Shown here one piece after another: positions 52,725 through 62,805 of a stretch of 64,000 nucleotides of DNA. The notes beneath the pieces were generated by a model that was not told where the DNA came from, searched no databases, and saw nothing but the letters and a program-made list of their open reading frames with translations. The stretch comes from Myxococcales bacterium (GTDB lineage Bacteria > Myxococcota_A > Polyangia > Nannocystales > Nannocystaceae), in assembly GCA_014240065.1 (NCBI GenBank), contig JAAZXR010000015.1, positions 1 to 64,000 on the forward strand, in the 5' to 3' direction. The stretch's first letter is position 1. Every line of letters begins with the position of its first letter. The translations under genes were made by a program, and so were the position numbers.

Positions 52725-53857
52725 GGGAGGGGTTGCGCCTCCACGCTCCAGGTCCTCCAGTCCACGCCGTTGCGGCCGTCGCGGAGCACGAAGACGAACT
52801 CGATGGTGTCCGCCTCCGGCGTCTCCGATTCGTCTTGGCTCCCCGCGGTGAGCGCGAAGTCATTGAAGCTGACGGCGTCATTGCTCGAGCTGCTTTGGAG
52901 CTTGCCCCAGGTGCGGTACCAAGCGCCCCGGAAGGCCTCGGACTCCTCGCGGATCTCCCCGTTGCCGCTCTGGACGGTGAAGACCTGCAGCTCGGAGTTG
53001 GGGCTCAGCGCGTTGAATCGCAGCACCCCTCCGTAGTCCGCTGCGAAGGTCCCACCGTCTGGGATGTCGACCATCGGTCCGGTTGTTTCGCCGCCCTCTT
53101 CGTCCACTGGTTGCACGCCGACGCTTGAGATCCGGGGGTGTCGATCAAAGTCGGGGATGTCCTCGAGATCGGTGATCGCAAATTCTTCTGGGAGCACAAT
53201 CCCGAAGTCTTGGGCCAACGCGAACAACCGCTCAAGTGGACCCACGGTGATCCGCTGCAGCAAGATCACGCAATCATCGGGGACCTCGATGCTCCCCGAC
53301 AACAGGACCTCTGCGCAGGTCTGCGTGGAGGTCCCGCCGGGCGGGCCGGCGATCATCGTGAGCTCGACGCCACCTCCTGAGAGGATGTTGAAGTCGAACG
53401 GGATGGTGAGGGAGGGGGCGCCTACGGAGTCGAGCTGGCACAGCCCTTGGGGCTCGGGGATCTCTGAGAAGTCGACGTCGAAGCCTGAGCCCGGCTCCTC
53501 GCAGGTCGGGATGAGGGCGACGGTGGTCGGGAACTCGGCCGAGATGCAGCCGTACAGGCTCTGCGTCGGACTCAGCGGGCACGCGAACCACAGCGGCGCG
53601 AGGTCGTCGGGATCGACGACCCCTTGCGGCCCCGCGATCAGCGGCGTGACGGTCACGGTCTCAAACGGCAAGGCCTGGGCTCGAGGTGCGGCGTCGGGAT
53701 CTTCGTCTGGAACGAGGGGCTCTGTGACCTCGACGCGGGCGGCGAGCGGTCGCACCGTGGTGAGCAGCGCCTCGTCTGGCAGCGAGTCCCCGCAGCCGAC
53801 GACCATGACGAGCGCCGTTGTTCTCACGAGGGAGGAGATGAGGTGCGACCTGGACAT
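52721..53857 (-). CDS. Unknown lipoprotein co-transcribed with the TonB receptor, 378 aa
   Basis: The lipobox is VVGC (Cys22). The mature domain is acidic with several disulfide-capable Cys (WFACPLSPTQSLYGCISAEF; VALIPTCEEPGSG). No family is recognised. It lies 2 nt after the TonB-dependent receptor and 4 nt overlapping the metalloprotease-like gene, so it may be a surface or periplasmic partner of that receptor; this is inference from synteny. Confidence 0.75.
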   Translation of the reverse strand: MSRSHLISSLVRTTALVMVVGCGDSLPDEALLTTVRPLAARVEVTEPLVPDEDPDAAPRAQALPFETVTVTPLIAGPQGVVDPDDLAPLWFACPLSPTQSLYGCISAEFPTTVALIPTCEEPGSGFDVDFSEIPEPQGLCQLDSVGAPSLTIPFDFNILSGGGVELTMIAGPPGGTSTQTCAEVLLSGSIEVPDDCVILLQRITVGPLERLFALAQDFGIVLPEEFAITDLEDIPDFDRHPRISSVGVQPVDEEGGETTGPMVDIPDGGTFAADYGGVLRFNALSPNSELQVFTVQSGNGEIREESEAFRGAWYRTWGKLQSSSSNDAVSFNDFALTAGSQDESETPEADTIEFVFVLRDGRNGVDWRTWSVEAQPLP

Positions 53858-53859
53858 TC

Positions 53860-56652
53860 TTAGAACTCGATCCGCGTGCCGATGGAGGGGATGATGGGGA
53901 GGCCAGTGATGGGCGCGAAGCTCTGACAGTTGAACGCGTAGTTTCGAAACTCCACGTTGCGTCGATTGTACGCGTTTTGAATGTCAAGGTAGAGTGAGAT
54001 CTCCGCGCGCTTGCTGTACCAGCGCTTGTCCACGCGCAGGTCGAGTTGGTGGAAGGTCTTGATGCGGTCAGAGTTGCGCGCGCCCTCGATGCAGCGGTAA
54101 CCGCCCGATTCAGCGTCGAACACTCCGTTGACGATGGGCGTGGTCGGGTTGCCCGAGACCAGCCGGAACCGCGCGCCAAGCTGCCAGTTTCGAGGGAATT
54201 TATAGCTGCCGATGAGCGTGAGGATATGTGTCTGGTCGAAATCGACGACGCTGAATTCCCCCCCCGGCGCGTCGCGGAGCTCCCCCCGAGAGAGGGTGTA
54301 TGACAGCCAGGCGTAGAAGTTCCGGGTCAGCGATTTCCTCAGCAAGACCTCGGCACCGTAGGTGCGCCCGATCCCGGCGTTCGAGAGCACCCGTGGACCG
54401 AGCTGGCCGCCCTGTGGCAGCACCAACGCTTGGGTCGCCACGATCGAGTCCCAAATTTGCTTGTAGAACCCGGTGACCTCGAGGTTCCAGTCGCCCTCGA
54501 AGCCCTGGGCCACGCCCACGCTCGCTTGCATCGAGGTCTCTGGCAGCAGATCAGGGTTCCCGAAGGTCTCGTTCGTCTCTTGGGGGGTGGGCGCCTGGCT
54601 ATACAAGCCGACGCCGCCCTTGAGCGTGGTCCGATCCGCGAGGTTCCAGATGAAGCGCATGCGCGGATCTACGGTGGCTTTGTTGATCGGCGCGCTGTAG
54701 TAGGTGAAGCGCACCCCGGGGAAGAGGGTGAAGCGGTCCGAGGCCTGGATGGTGACCGTGCTGTACAGCGCGGGCGTGAAGCGCCAGCCCTTGGCGGTGG
54801 TGAACAAGGAGCCGGTGTCGCTCACGCCGCCGGTGCTCTCTCCGGGGACGGTCACGTCGATATTAAACTGGGTGGCGATGCTCTCGGTGCCGACTCGCAC
54901 CTTCAGACGTCGGCTGAAGCGCCTGGCGATCTCTGCGCGCGTGCTGATCGTGTTGAAGGTGAGATTGAACTTGAAGGCGTCGATGGCCGCGACGTCAAAC
55001 TTTGAGTGCAGATAGGAGGGGGTGAGCAAGAACTCCCACGGGCCGCTGCGTTTCTCATAGGAGAGGTCCGCGCGGTGGAAGTAGATCGCCTGCTCAAATC
55101 GATCCCTGGAGTCCGCCTCCTCGTCGTTCGCGCCCGCGAACAGCAGCACTGTGCGGTCGTCGGATCCAAACGCGCGGGCCGTGAAGTCGCCGCCAGTCAC
55201 CGGATAATCGAGCAGCGCTTGATAGTCCCAGTAGCGCGGCGCGAGCGTAAAATTAACGCCCGCGTCGTCGGGTATCGCGAGCGGCAAGATCGCGTCGATA
55301 TAGCTCCGACGGCCCGAGAGGATGAACGAGCCTTTCTTGATAGGACCCTCCAGCAGGACGCCGGTGTCGAAGATGTCGCTGTCGACGTAGCCGTGGAATC
55401 CGTCTCGGCGACCCTTGCGCGGGACGACGTTCACCACGCCACCGAGCGCGTCCCCGTAGCGACTGTCAAAGTTGCCCGGGATGAAATCGATCTGCTTGAG
55501 GATGTCGGAATTGAAGACCGAGGTGATCCCGCCGAAGTGAAACAGCAGCGGGATCTCGTGGTAGGCCAGGAAGGTCGCCGAGTCCTCCGGTGCCGAGCCG
55601 CGAATGACGAGGAAGGCGGAACCGAACGGCGCGCGCGCGATGCCCGGGAAGTTCTGGATCGCCTTGAGCGCGTCGCCTTGGGTGCCGGGGATGGTGTTGA
55701 TCTCCTCCACCGAGATGGTGCGTCGCGTGACCTCGGGCTCGTCGTCACGGGAGTCTTCAACCACCGTGCGGTACGGGTTCGTGCTCAGCGGGCGCATGAA
55801 GTACTTGCCCTCCATAAGCTCCCCTTCCACGAGCCGCGCGATGTACTCCAGGCGTTCGTATCCGACGGCGACGAAGACGAGCCGGATCGAGCCATCCGGG
55901 ACCCCCGCGAGCTCGAAGCTGCCATCGTCGCCGGTGGTGGTGCTGACCTCCCACGCGAACGCCTCGTCGTCTTGGATCGGGGCGCCGCGCACCTTGCCAG
56001 GTTTCGCGTCCTCGCGCGCAGGGATCGCGAGGACGGTCGCGCCTTTGATCGGCGTGCGCTGCCCTGCGCGGACGACCTCGCCTTGAATTCGGACCGGGCC
56101 TGACTCCGGAGGTCGTTCTTGGTCATCATTGTCGGCGACCTCCTCACCCGCGTCGGCGTCGGGCGCAGCGTCGCCTGGAGGGAGCGCAGCGTCGGGGCGC
56201 GCGGGCTCGGGCGGGGCGGGCGCGACGATGTCGAGCCCGATGGCGATCACGACCTCCACGGGCTGCCCCTTGTAGGTCGCGGGGGTGTAGCGCAGCGACG
56301 CGACCGCTTCGAGCGCGCGCTCGTCGAGCTCGGGATGGACGGGTTGCGCGATCTCAAGCTCTTTCGGTGTCCCGTCGACGCCGACCACGAAGCGAACGAC
56401 GACCTTCCCTTCTGGCGGTGGATCCAACTCAAGCAAGGCCTCCGGATACTCGAGGCTGGCTTCATTTTGCAGCACGGGCTGCACGAGGTCTTCGGGCGTC
56501 CCCGGCTGTTCGAGCGTGGATCGATCCGAAACCACCGTCTCACCGTTTACGCCCGCGTCGCTCGCGGACACCACCGAGGGGGCGCTCATGGCCGCGAGCA
56601 CCGCCGCGAAGCGGAGCGTGCGGCGAAGGGGCTGGGGCGGTACGTGCATCAT
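53860..56652 (-). CDS. TonB-dependent receptor with an N-terminal TonB-type domain, 930 aa
   Basis: The signal peptide (about 1-30) is followed by a TonB C-terminal-like domain (about 65-145, SLEYPEALLELDPPPEGKV and DERALEAVASLRYTPATYKG), a linker, a carboxypeptidase-regulatory-type sandwich (about 188-290), the plug (about 300-430; VRTVVEDSRD region to GGVVNVVPR) and the beta-barrel (about 440-930) ending in Phe. The receptor thus carries its own copy of the energy-transducer domain. The ligand is unknown. Start: ATG 56652, two Met in tandem. Upstream tonB, exbD and exbB are in the same orientation. Confidence 0.92.
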   Translation of the reverse strand: MMHVPPQPLRRTLRFAAVLAAMSAPSVVSASDAGVNGETVVSDRSTLEQPGTPEDLVQPVLQNEASLEYPEALLELDPPPEGKVVVRFVVGVDGTPKELEIAQPVHPELDERALEAVASLRYTPATYKGQPVEVVIAIGLDIVAPAPPEPARPDAALPPGDAAPDADAGEEVADNDDQERPPESGPVRIQGEVVRAGQRTPIKGATVLAIPAREDAKPGKVRGAPIQDDEAFAWEVSTTTGDDGSFELAGVPDGSIRLVFVAVGYERLEYIARLVEGELMEGKYFMRPLSTNPYRTVVEDSRDDEPEVTRRTISVEEINTIPGTQGDALKAIQNFPGIARAPFGSAFLVIRGSAPEDSATFLAYHEIPLLFHFGGITSVFNSDILKQIDFIPGNFDSRYGDALGGVVNVVPRKGRRDGFHGYVDSDIFDTGVLLEGPIKKGSFILSGRRSYIDAILPLAIPDDAGVNFTLAPRYWDYQALLDYPVTGGDFTARAFGSDDRTVLLFAGANDEEADSRDRFEQAIYFHRADLSYEKRSGPWEFLLTPSYLHSKFDVAAIDAFKFNLTFNTISTRAEIARRFSRRLKVRVGTESIATQFNIDVTVPGESTGGVSDTGSLFTTAKGWRFTPALYSTVTIQASDRFTLFPGVRFTYYSAPINKATVDPRMRFIWNLADRTTLKGGVGLYSQAPTPQETNETFGNPDLLPETSMQASVGVAQGFEGDWNLEVTGFYKQIWDSIVATQALVLPQGGQLGPRVLSNAGIGRTYGAEVLLRKSLTRNFYAWLSYTLSRGELRDAPGGEFSVVDFDQTHILTLIGSYKFPRNWQLGARFRLVSGNPTTPIVNGVFDAESGGYRCIEGARNSDRIKTFHQLDLRVDKRWYSKRAEISLYLDIQNAYNRRNVEFRNYAFNCQSFAPITGLPIIPSIGTRIEF

Positions 56653-56715
56653 CGAGGAGGCGGAGCAGCGAGCGAGAGGAAGGAGACGGCGTGACCGATC
56701 AGCGCTTTCGTTGGA

Positions 56716-57594
<879 letters not shown>

Positions 57595-57603
57595 CGGAGG
57601 TGT

Positions 57604-58047
57604 TCAGCCCTTCGGCGCGTTCGTGTCGGGCGACGGTTTCTCCGTCGCGATCGCGTACTTTTTGACCCCGTTGGCGCGCAGGAGGTCGATGAGGTGGACC
57701 ATGCTCCCAACCTTCGCACCTTCGTCGCACTGCACGATGCCTTGCAGATCCGGGTTGTCTTTCGCCTTCGAACGGATGGATTTCTCGATCGCGGCGTCGT
57801 CGGTCATGACGACGCCGTCCACGACGTATCGACCGTCCGTATGACAGACCAGCAGGATGCTCTTGGGGAGGTCCTCGACGGCTTGGCCGGTGGCGGCGTC
57901 GGGCTTGTCGACCTCCATCCCTTCGACTTGCTGGATGGTGGTCGTGGTGACCATAAAGATGACCAAGAGCACCAAGATGATGTCGACGAGCGGTGTGACG
58001 TTAATGCCGTTGATGCCTTCGCCGTCGTCGAGTTCGCCCATCGCCAT
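57604..58047 (-). CDS. exbD: ExbD-type biopolymer transporter
   Basis: The 147-aa protein has a single membrane helix (NVTPLVDIILVLLVIFMVTT, about residues 15-35) with the conserved Asp in 'PLVDI' and a periplasmic domain. It forms the proton channel with ExbB. Its ATG overlaps the exbB TAA (TAATG), one nucleotide. The start of the following tonB is 9 nt away. Confidence 0.95.
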   Translation of the reverse strand: MAMGELDDGEGINGINVTPLVDIILVLLVIFMVTTTTIQQVEGMEVDKPDAATGQAVEDLPKSILLVCHTDGRYVVDGVVMTDDAAIEKSIRSKAKDNPDLQGIVQCDEGAKVGSMVHLIDLLRANGVKKYAIATEKPSPDTNAPKG

Positions 58048-58718
58048 TAGGACGCCTCCTTGGGCCGCGACGTCGCCGCGAGCGCGTCGTTGTCGGTGAG
58101 CGTGGCGAGCATGACGTTGACGAGCCCCTCCGCTTCACTCATGAAGCGCTTCACCTTGCGCTGCAGCGCGTTGTAGGCGATGACCGCGGGGATCGCGACG
58201 AGGAGGCCGATCGCGGTGGCGACGAGGGCCTCCGAGATTCCCGTCATGATCTCCGCAGCCTCGCCCCCGGAGGTGACCCCTCGGGCACCGAGCAGGTTGA
58301 AGACCCGCAGGATCTCGATGACCGTCCCGAACAGGCCGATGAAGGGGGCGTTGGATCCCACCGTGCCGAGGAACGCCAAGAACCGGCTCAACCGAACCTG
58401 CGCGTCCGGGCGCGTCGCGTCGACGAGCGCGCGCGCCGAGCTGGTGGAGCGGGCCCCGCCATCGAGGATCGCCGCGACCATCCGCGCGCCGGGACTCTCG
58501 GCGTCTTTCAGCGTGACGCGCGCGGCCTCAAGATCCCGGTCTTCGAGCGCGGAGAGCAGGGGCTGGGCGAGGGCCTTGTCCTTGCCAGCGATGCTCTTGA
58601 AGTAGATCATCCGTTCTACGATGACGGCGACGCTCGCGACGCTCAAAAGGACGAGGACCCATAAGACCCAGTTGGCGCCGAGCAACGCGAATTGGAGGAA
58701 GTTTTCGGTGAGGTTCAT
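58047..58718 (-). CDS. exbB: ExbB/TolQ/MotA-family proton channel
   Basis: The 223-aa protein has three membrane helices: WVLWVLVLLSVASVAVIVERMIY (about 18-40), APFIGLFGTVIEILRVFNL and ALVATAIGLLVAIPAVIAYNAL. The signature region GTVIEILRVF and GISEALVATAIGL is clear. ATG 58718 starts MNLTENFLQFALLGANW; a longer ORF to 58865 runs through non-conserved sequence and is rejected. It is the first gene of the Exb/Ton operon. Confidence 0.95.
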   Translation of the reverse strand: MNLTENFLQFALLGANWVLWVLVLLSVASVAVIVERMIYFKSIAGKDKALAQPLLSALEDRDLEAARVTLKDAESPGARMVAAILDGGARSTSSARALVDATRPDAQVRLSRFLAFLGTVGSNAPFIGLFGTVIEILRVFNLLGARGVTSGGEAAEIMTGISEALVATAIGLLVAIPAVIAYNALQRKVKRFMSEAEGLVNVMLATLTDNDALAATSRPKEAS

Positions 58719-59058
58719 GATGTCGGGAGAGGCTGGTGTTGGGGAGGTGAACAATCGCGCCAAAGGACGCGCCGCCGGCCGCGCGGTTTTTGGCAGGTCG
58801 CTCGCAAGGTAGCTGAAACATTGTTGCTCGGCCACATTTAGCGGCGTCGAGGACGCGCACAACAATCGCCTCGGTCCTGCCGGGGTCGATGCCCCATTGG
58901 ACGATGTTCTCGCCGCTGATGTTCGCCGCTGTCTCGCTAGGGCTGCGCGAAGTCCGGTAACCGCGCGCAGTGTCCCCCGTTGCGGGCTCGGGCCACGACG
59001 GCGCGGCGCCCGTGCGAGCGCGATCTCCCCGGGTCGTCGCCACGGCCCGGTCTGGGGG
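58719..59058. other. 340-bp region upstream of exbB
   Basis: No gene is supported. A weak minus-strand pair TTGTGC-16-TAAATG near 58830-58860 could be the Exb/Ton promoter. ORFs across it on both strands look like shadows. Confidence 0.45.
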
Positions 59059-60057
59059 TCACCGAGGTGCGTTCATCGCGACTGGCGCGGGGTCGTCGAC
59101 GGCGGAGGTTCGCGCTTGCGGCTTGGATTGGGCGCCGCGGGGGAGCTCGTTCGGATTGGGCTCCGTCGGTCGCCGAGGTGTCGGCAGGCTGCGATCCGGC
59201 CGCTTGCGGCTCGGATCTGCGGGGCCGTATCGGTCATAGATATGCTGCAAATAGACCTTCGCCTGCGCGCCGTAGCTGTGTTCCGGGTGTCGCATCTGAA
59301 GCTCCGCGAAGGTGTCGCGCGCGAGCTCAACCTCCTCGACCCGCAGGTAGGTGACGCCGAGCAAAAACATGACGTTCGCGTCGAAGCCGAGCCCTGGGTA
59401 GCGGCGGCTGGCGGCTTCGAGTCGCCCGATGGCCGACTCTGCGAGGTTCCGGTTCAAGTAGTACTCCGCGACGTACAGCTCGTGCTCGAGCAGTCGACGC
59501 TGGATATTGTCGCGCAGGGCCTTCGCCTCTTTGACGCGCGGGGAGGTCGGGTAGCGGTCGAAGAAGATCTGCAAGGCAGCGAGCGCCTCTTCGAGCACAG
59601 ACTGATCGCGTTGGTAGTGCTTGGGGAGCAGAATATTTGTGGTCTCTGGCGCCGCCATATAGGCAGACGCGGCCACCATGTAGGCGATCCAACCGTTCTT
59701 CACGTGCTCGTGCGTGGGGTGCAGCCGGGCGAATTGGCGGAACGAGTCTTGCGCCGACAGATACTCTCGATTGCCGAACCGGCTGCGCGCGATGACCAAC
59801 TCGGCCTCCACGGCGTAGCGTGAGAAAGGGAACCGCACCCTGACGAACTCGGCGTAGCGGATGGCCTCTTCAAAATCATCGTCGCGAAATTCTGTCTTCG
59901 CGAGCTCGTAGTTGTCCTTCGCCGTGGAGGCGTAGTTCAACGAGAGCGAGGGGCCGTCGCTGCAACCGGCGAGCGACATCCACGCGCACAACAGCGCGAC
60001 GCTCACGCCCTGCGCGGACGCGAGGGGAGACAGTGAACGGCTGAGCCTGAGGAGCAT
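59059..60057 (-). CDS. bamD: BamD-like outer-membrane assembly lipoprotein
   Basis: BamD is the essential lipoprotein of the BAM complex that inserts beta-barrels. The 332-aa protein has a lipobox LAGC (Cys32), a TPR superhelix (DNYELAKTEFRDDDFEEAIRYAEFVRVRFPFS; SAQDSFRQFARLHPTHEH; ALRDNIQRRLLEHELYVAEYYL) and a Pro/Arg-rich tail after 275, longer than in E. coli. ATG 60057 is chosen because it starts the signal peptide and has TAGCGT 8 nt upstream. The gene lies 340 bp upstream of exbB and is the likely first gene of the block. Confidence 0.88.
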   Translation of the reverse strand: MLLRLSRSLSPLASAQGVSVALLCAWMSLAGCSDGPSLSLNYASTAKDNYELAKTEFRDDDFEEAIRYAEFVRVRFPFSRYAVEAELVIARSRFGNREYLSAQDSFRQFARLHPTHEHVKNGWIAYMVAASAYMAAPETTNILLPKHYQRDQSVLEEALAALQIFFDRYPTSPRVKEAKALRDNIQRRLLEHELYVAEYYLNRNLAESAIGRLEAASRRYPGLGFDANVMFLLGVTYLRVEEVELARDTFAELQMRHPEHSYGAQAKVYLQHIYDRYGPADPSRKRPDRSLPTPRRPTEPNPNELPRGAQSKPQARTSAVDDPAPVAMNAPR

Positions 60058-60065
60058 GCGCGCCG

Positions 60066-60071
60066 ACGCTA
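60066..60071 (-). promoter_or_regulatory. -10-like hexamer TAGCGT
   Basis: Minus strand, 8 nt before ATG 60057 (bamD). Confidence 0.5.
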
Positions 60072-60404
60072 GGCCGCCCGCTCGCAGGCTGTCAATGCGC
60101 GGCCAACCGGGCGCCGGGGAGGGCGGTCCCACGACAACCGGAGCGCTCGGGTGAGGTGGTCTTCCCGGAGGTCAGTCGCGCGAGGCTGGGCCGGGTGGTG
60201 GTGGTGGTCCCCACGGTGACCATCGAGGGCCTCGCGAGGACACGCGTGTTATGCGCAGCCTCCGAGCCGGGCGGTCGACAGGAATTGTTTAGCGTCGCGC
60301 ATTCGTTTGCTCGAGGCCCGGATGATTCCGCAGGTGGCTCCACGACATCAATCCCACCGGCCGGAACTGCGATGCGGGCTCACTCGGATCTCCGAAAAAT
60401 TCTG

Positions 60405-60421
60405 GTTGGCTGCGAGCCAAC
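60405..60421. repeat. Perfect inverted repeat GTTGGCT-gcg-AGCCAAC
   Basis: A 17-bp dyad in a long intergenic region, of the size bound by dimeric helix-turn-helix regulators. No regulator gene is adjacent. Confidence 0.55.
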
Positions 60422-60598
60422 GTTGTTGCACACGCTGTTCGGCGCGATCTCGCATTGGCGGCGGCGAGCGGCCCGATTGAAGCCCTGTGGGCTCCTCGCG
60501 TCGCGCGTTTGCAGAGGGGAAAGAAATTGTGCCGACCGCGGCTTCGCCCTGCGTGGATAGATTCCGCGTCGATTTCGACCTGGAGAGGCTTTGTGGCC

Positions 60599-60604
60599 TA
60601 CACT
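60599..60604 (+). promoter_or_regulatory. -10-like TACACT upstream of the hybrid kinase
   Basis: Starts 34 nt before ATG 60633, so the mRNA would have a normal 20-odd-nt leader containing TAGGA. The extended word TACACTTTC is shared with the sigma-factor promoter at 38872 (TACACTTTC) and the one at 46544 (TATACTTTC). Confidence 0.45.
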
Positions 60605-60632
60605 TTCCTTCGCCCCGCGGCCTTCGTAGGAC

Positions 60633-62774
60633 ATGTCTTCGATACTGGATGACGATTCGTTACCTGATGAGGGGGGTCAACCCTCCGGCGCGCCGCGGGC
60701 GAGCGCTGGAGCGGCCGCGATTTGCCGTGTGGGCTCGGGCGGGGTGGCCGACGCGATCGATGCGAAGCTTGCGACCGCGCTGGAGAGCTCCGACGCGGCG
60801 TGGATCGACGCCATGTCGGAGTCCGATTGGCGGACCCGCGCGCCGGCGAATGAGCGGCGCGCGCCGATCGGAGACAGCGGGGCCTTCGTCTTTGACCTCA
60901 CGAATGACCGCCTGCATCTCACCCAGGAACTCTCCACGCTGATCGGGGCGCCTGCTGGTGCGCTGTCTCGAATCGCATTTTTGGCGCTGCTGGAGCCTGA
61001 GAGCCGGGTTCGCGCCGCGGAGGCCTTCGAGGCGGCCAGCGTGGATCTGGTCATCCCGCGCATGGAGCTGGGGCTTCATCGACACACAGCGTCGAGCTCG
61101 CGAGTTGTCCTCAAGGCCGACCACTTCGTGGGTGTGGATGGCGCGCCTCAATTGCTCGGCACGCTGACCCTTTGTGAAGTCGCGAGGTTGTCCGGTGTGA
61201 GCTCGCCTGCTTCGGCCTCCGACTCGGCGTGGAGCATGCACGAGATCGATCGGCTCGCGGGGGTTGGCTGCTGGCGGTGGGAGCCGAAGCGCGACGCCCT
61301 GGAGTGGTCCGAGGTGCTGTGCGAGATCGCGGGGGTCGAACCGGCGACATGCGCCACCCCCACGCTTCACCTCTCGCTGATTCATGTGGAGGATCGGGAG
61401 CGAGTGGAGGAGGAGACTCTGCGGGTCTTGCGAGGGGGGAGCCCCGAGCCCATCGACTATCGAATTGTCCGTCCCATCGACGGTGAAACTCGCCGCGTGC
61501 GAGTGACCTCGCGCGTCTTTCGTGATGAGGAGGGGCGCGTCAACACCTGGCTCGGGACCGCGCGAGATGTCACCTCCGAGCGTGACATTGAGCAGCGCCT
61601 GCATCACTCGCAGAAGATGGAGGCGATCGGGCGGCTCGCTGGCGGCGTCGCCCACGATTTTAACAACTATCTGGCCGTGATGTTGGGGAACGCGGAGCTG
61701 CTCGCGCGTGAGATGTCAGATCGTGACCCTCGCCGTCGCTACGTGGAGGAGATCACGCGAGCGGGGAATCGCTCTCGAATTCTCGTGCGACAGCTGCTCG
61801 CGTTTAGCCGCCGACAGACCACAGAGCCTCGCCTCATCGACGTCAACGACGTCTTGTCGAGCGTGCACCGGATGCTCGAGTTGATGCTCGGCGAGCAGGT
61901 AGGGCTTGAGACGGTGCTCCACGACGATCTCTACCCCGTCGTCATCGATCCGTCGCAGTTTGAGCAGGTGATCGTGAACCTCGTCGTCAACGCGCGCGAC
62001 GCCATTCAAGACCAAGGGATGGTCCTCATCGAGACCGTCAACGAGCGCATTCTGGAGCCGGAGTGCAACGAGCTTTGCGAGATCCCTCGTGGCGAGTATA
62101 TCAAGATCGTGGTCGCAGATGACGGCGCTGGAATCTCGAAAGAGGTGATGGAGAACATCTTTGAGCCGTTCTTCACGACCAAGCAAGAAGGCTATGGGAC
62201 CGGGCTGGGGCTCTCCACCGCGTACGGGATCATCCAGCGTTACGGAGGCTACGTGCGGGTTCGCTCGGAGTTCGGAACGGGCACCTGCTTCGAGGTGCTG
62301 TTCCCACGCGCGAGTGAGGAAGAGGACGCGCTCGTGCGCCGAGTCTTTGGCGATTCCGATCGGCTCCCCGTGCCCCGCGAGGGGACGGTGCTGTTTACGG
62401 AGGACGAATCGCAGGTGCGCGCGCTCACCCGCTTGCAGCTTGAGCGCGGCGGATATCGGGTGTTGTCGGCGGGCAGCGCCGATGAGGCGCTCCGCATCGC
62501 CAGAGACTATGACGGCCCCATCGACGCGCTCGTGACCGACATCGTGATGCCCGGGATCAACGGTATCGAGCTGGCGTCGCGGCTCTCGGCGGAGATCCCG
62601 TCGCTGCGGGTCTTGTTTGTGTCAGGCTACGCGGAGGTCGAGATCCCTAAAGAGGGCATCATGAGTACAGCCCGCCTGTTGCCCAAACCGTTCACGATGA
62701 AAGAGCTCTTGACGACCCTTGAGGAGATCATGGAAGAGGGCGTGAGGCCACGGGCTAATTTTCCGACTCGCTGA
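60633..62774 (+). CDS. Hybrid histidine kinase with two PAS-like domains
   Basis: The 713-aa cytoplasmic kinase has an N-terminal acidic tail, PAS-like domain 1 (about 80-185), PAS/PAC domain 2 (about 205-313, VGCWRWEPKRDALEWSEVLC), HisKA with VAHDFNNYLAV (His341), HATPase (NLVVNARDAI; GTGLGLSTAYGIIQRYGG) and a C-terminal receiver with phospho-acceptor Asp636 and Lys685. The HDFNN motif and the attached receiver are the form seen in many orphan kinases. The start ATG 60633 has TAGGA 5 nt upstream. No cognate regulator is next to it. Confidence 0.92.
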   Translation: MSSILDDDSLPDEGGQPSGAPRASAGAAAICRVGSGGVADAIDAKLATALESSDAAWIDAMSESDWRTRAPANERRAPIGDSGAFVFDLTNDRLHLTQELSTLIGAPAGALSRIAFLALLEPESRVRAAEAFEAASVDLVIPRMELGLHRHTASSSRVVLKADHFVGVDGAPQLLGTLTLCEVARLSGVSSPASASDSAWSMHEIDRLAGVGCWRWEPKRDALEWSEVLCEIAGVEPATCATPTLHLSLIHVEDRERVEEETLRVLRGGSPEPIDYRIVRPIDGETRRVRVTSRVFRDEEGRVNTWLGTARDVTSERDIEQRLHHSQKMEAIGRLAGGVAHDFNNYLAVMLGNAELLAREMSDRDPRRRYVEEITRAGNRSRILVRQLLAFSRRQTTEPRLIDVNDVLSSVHRMLELMLGEQVGLETVLHDDLYPVVIDPSQFEQVIVNLVVNARDAIQDQGMVLIETVNERILEPECNELCEIPRGEYIKIVVADDGAGISKEVMENIFEPFFTTKQEGYGTGLGLSTAYGIIQRYGGYVRVRSEFGTGTCFEVLFPRASEEEDALVRRVFGDSDRLPVPREGTVLFTEDESQVRALTRLQLERGGYRVLSAGSADEALRIARDYDGPIDALVTDIVMPGINGIELASRLSAEIPSLRVLFVSGYAEVEIPKEGIMSTARLLPKPFTMKELLTTLEEIMEEGVRPRANFPTR

Positions 62775-62775
62775 T

Positions 62776-62805
62776 GCCCGCCGCCGGATGGTGTTCGGCG
62801 CGGGC
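62776..62805. terminator. Convergent hairpin between kinase and cytochrome genes
   Basis: GCCCGC (62776-62781) pairs with GCGGGC (62800-62805) and, past one bulged C, GCCG (62783-62786) with CGGC (62796-62799), loop of 9. There are no T-tracts. It may stop transcription from either side weakly; it overlaps the first base of the cytochrome stop codon. Confidence 0.4.

Larger units (their letters stand above)
60058..60632. other. 575-bp divergent region between bamD and a hybrid kinase gene
   Basis: No credible gene is present. Features seen: the bamD -10 (60066-60071), a perfect 7-bp dyad GTTGGCT-gcg-AGCCAAC (60405-60421) flanked by an A/T-rich stretch, and TACACT (60599-60604) upstream of the kinase. 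The ORFs at 60092-60343 and 60156-60560 show no family resemblance. Confidence 0.6.

Noticed and set aside
60156-60560. 134-codon ORF in the bamD-kinase spacer
   Set aside because: No family resemblance, no ribosome-binding site, unlike codon use in neighbours, and it crosses the perfect dyad at 60405-60421.
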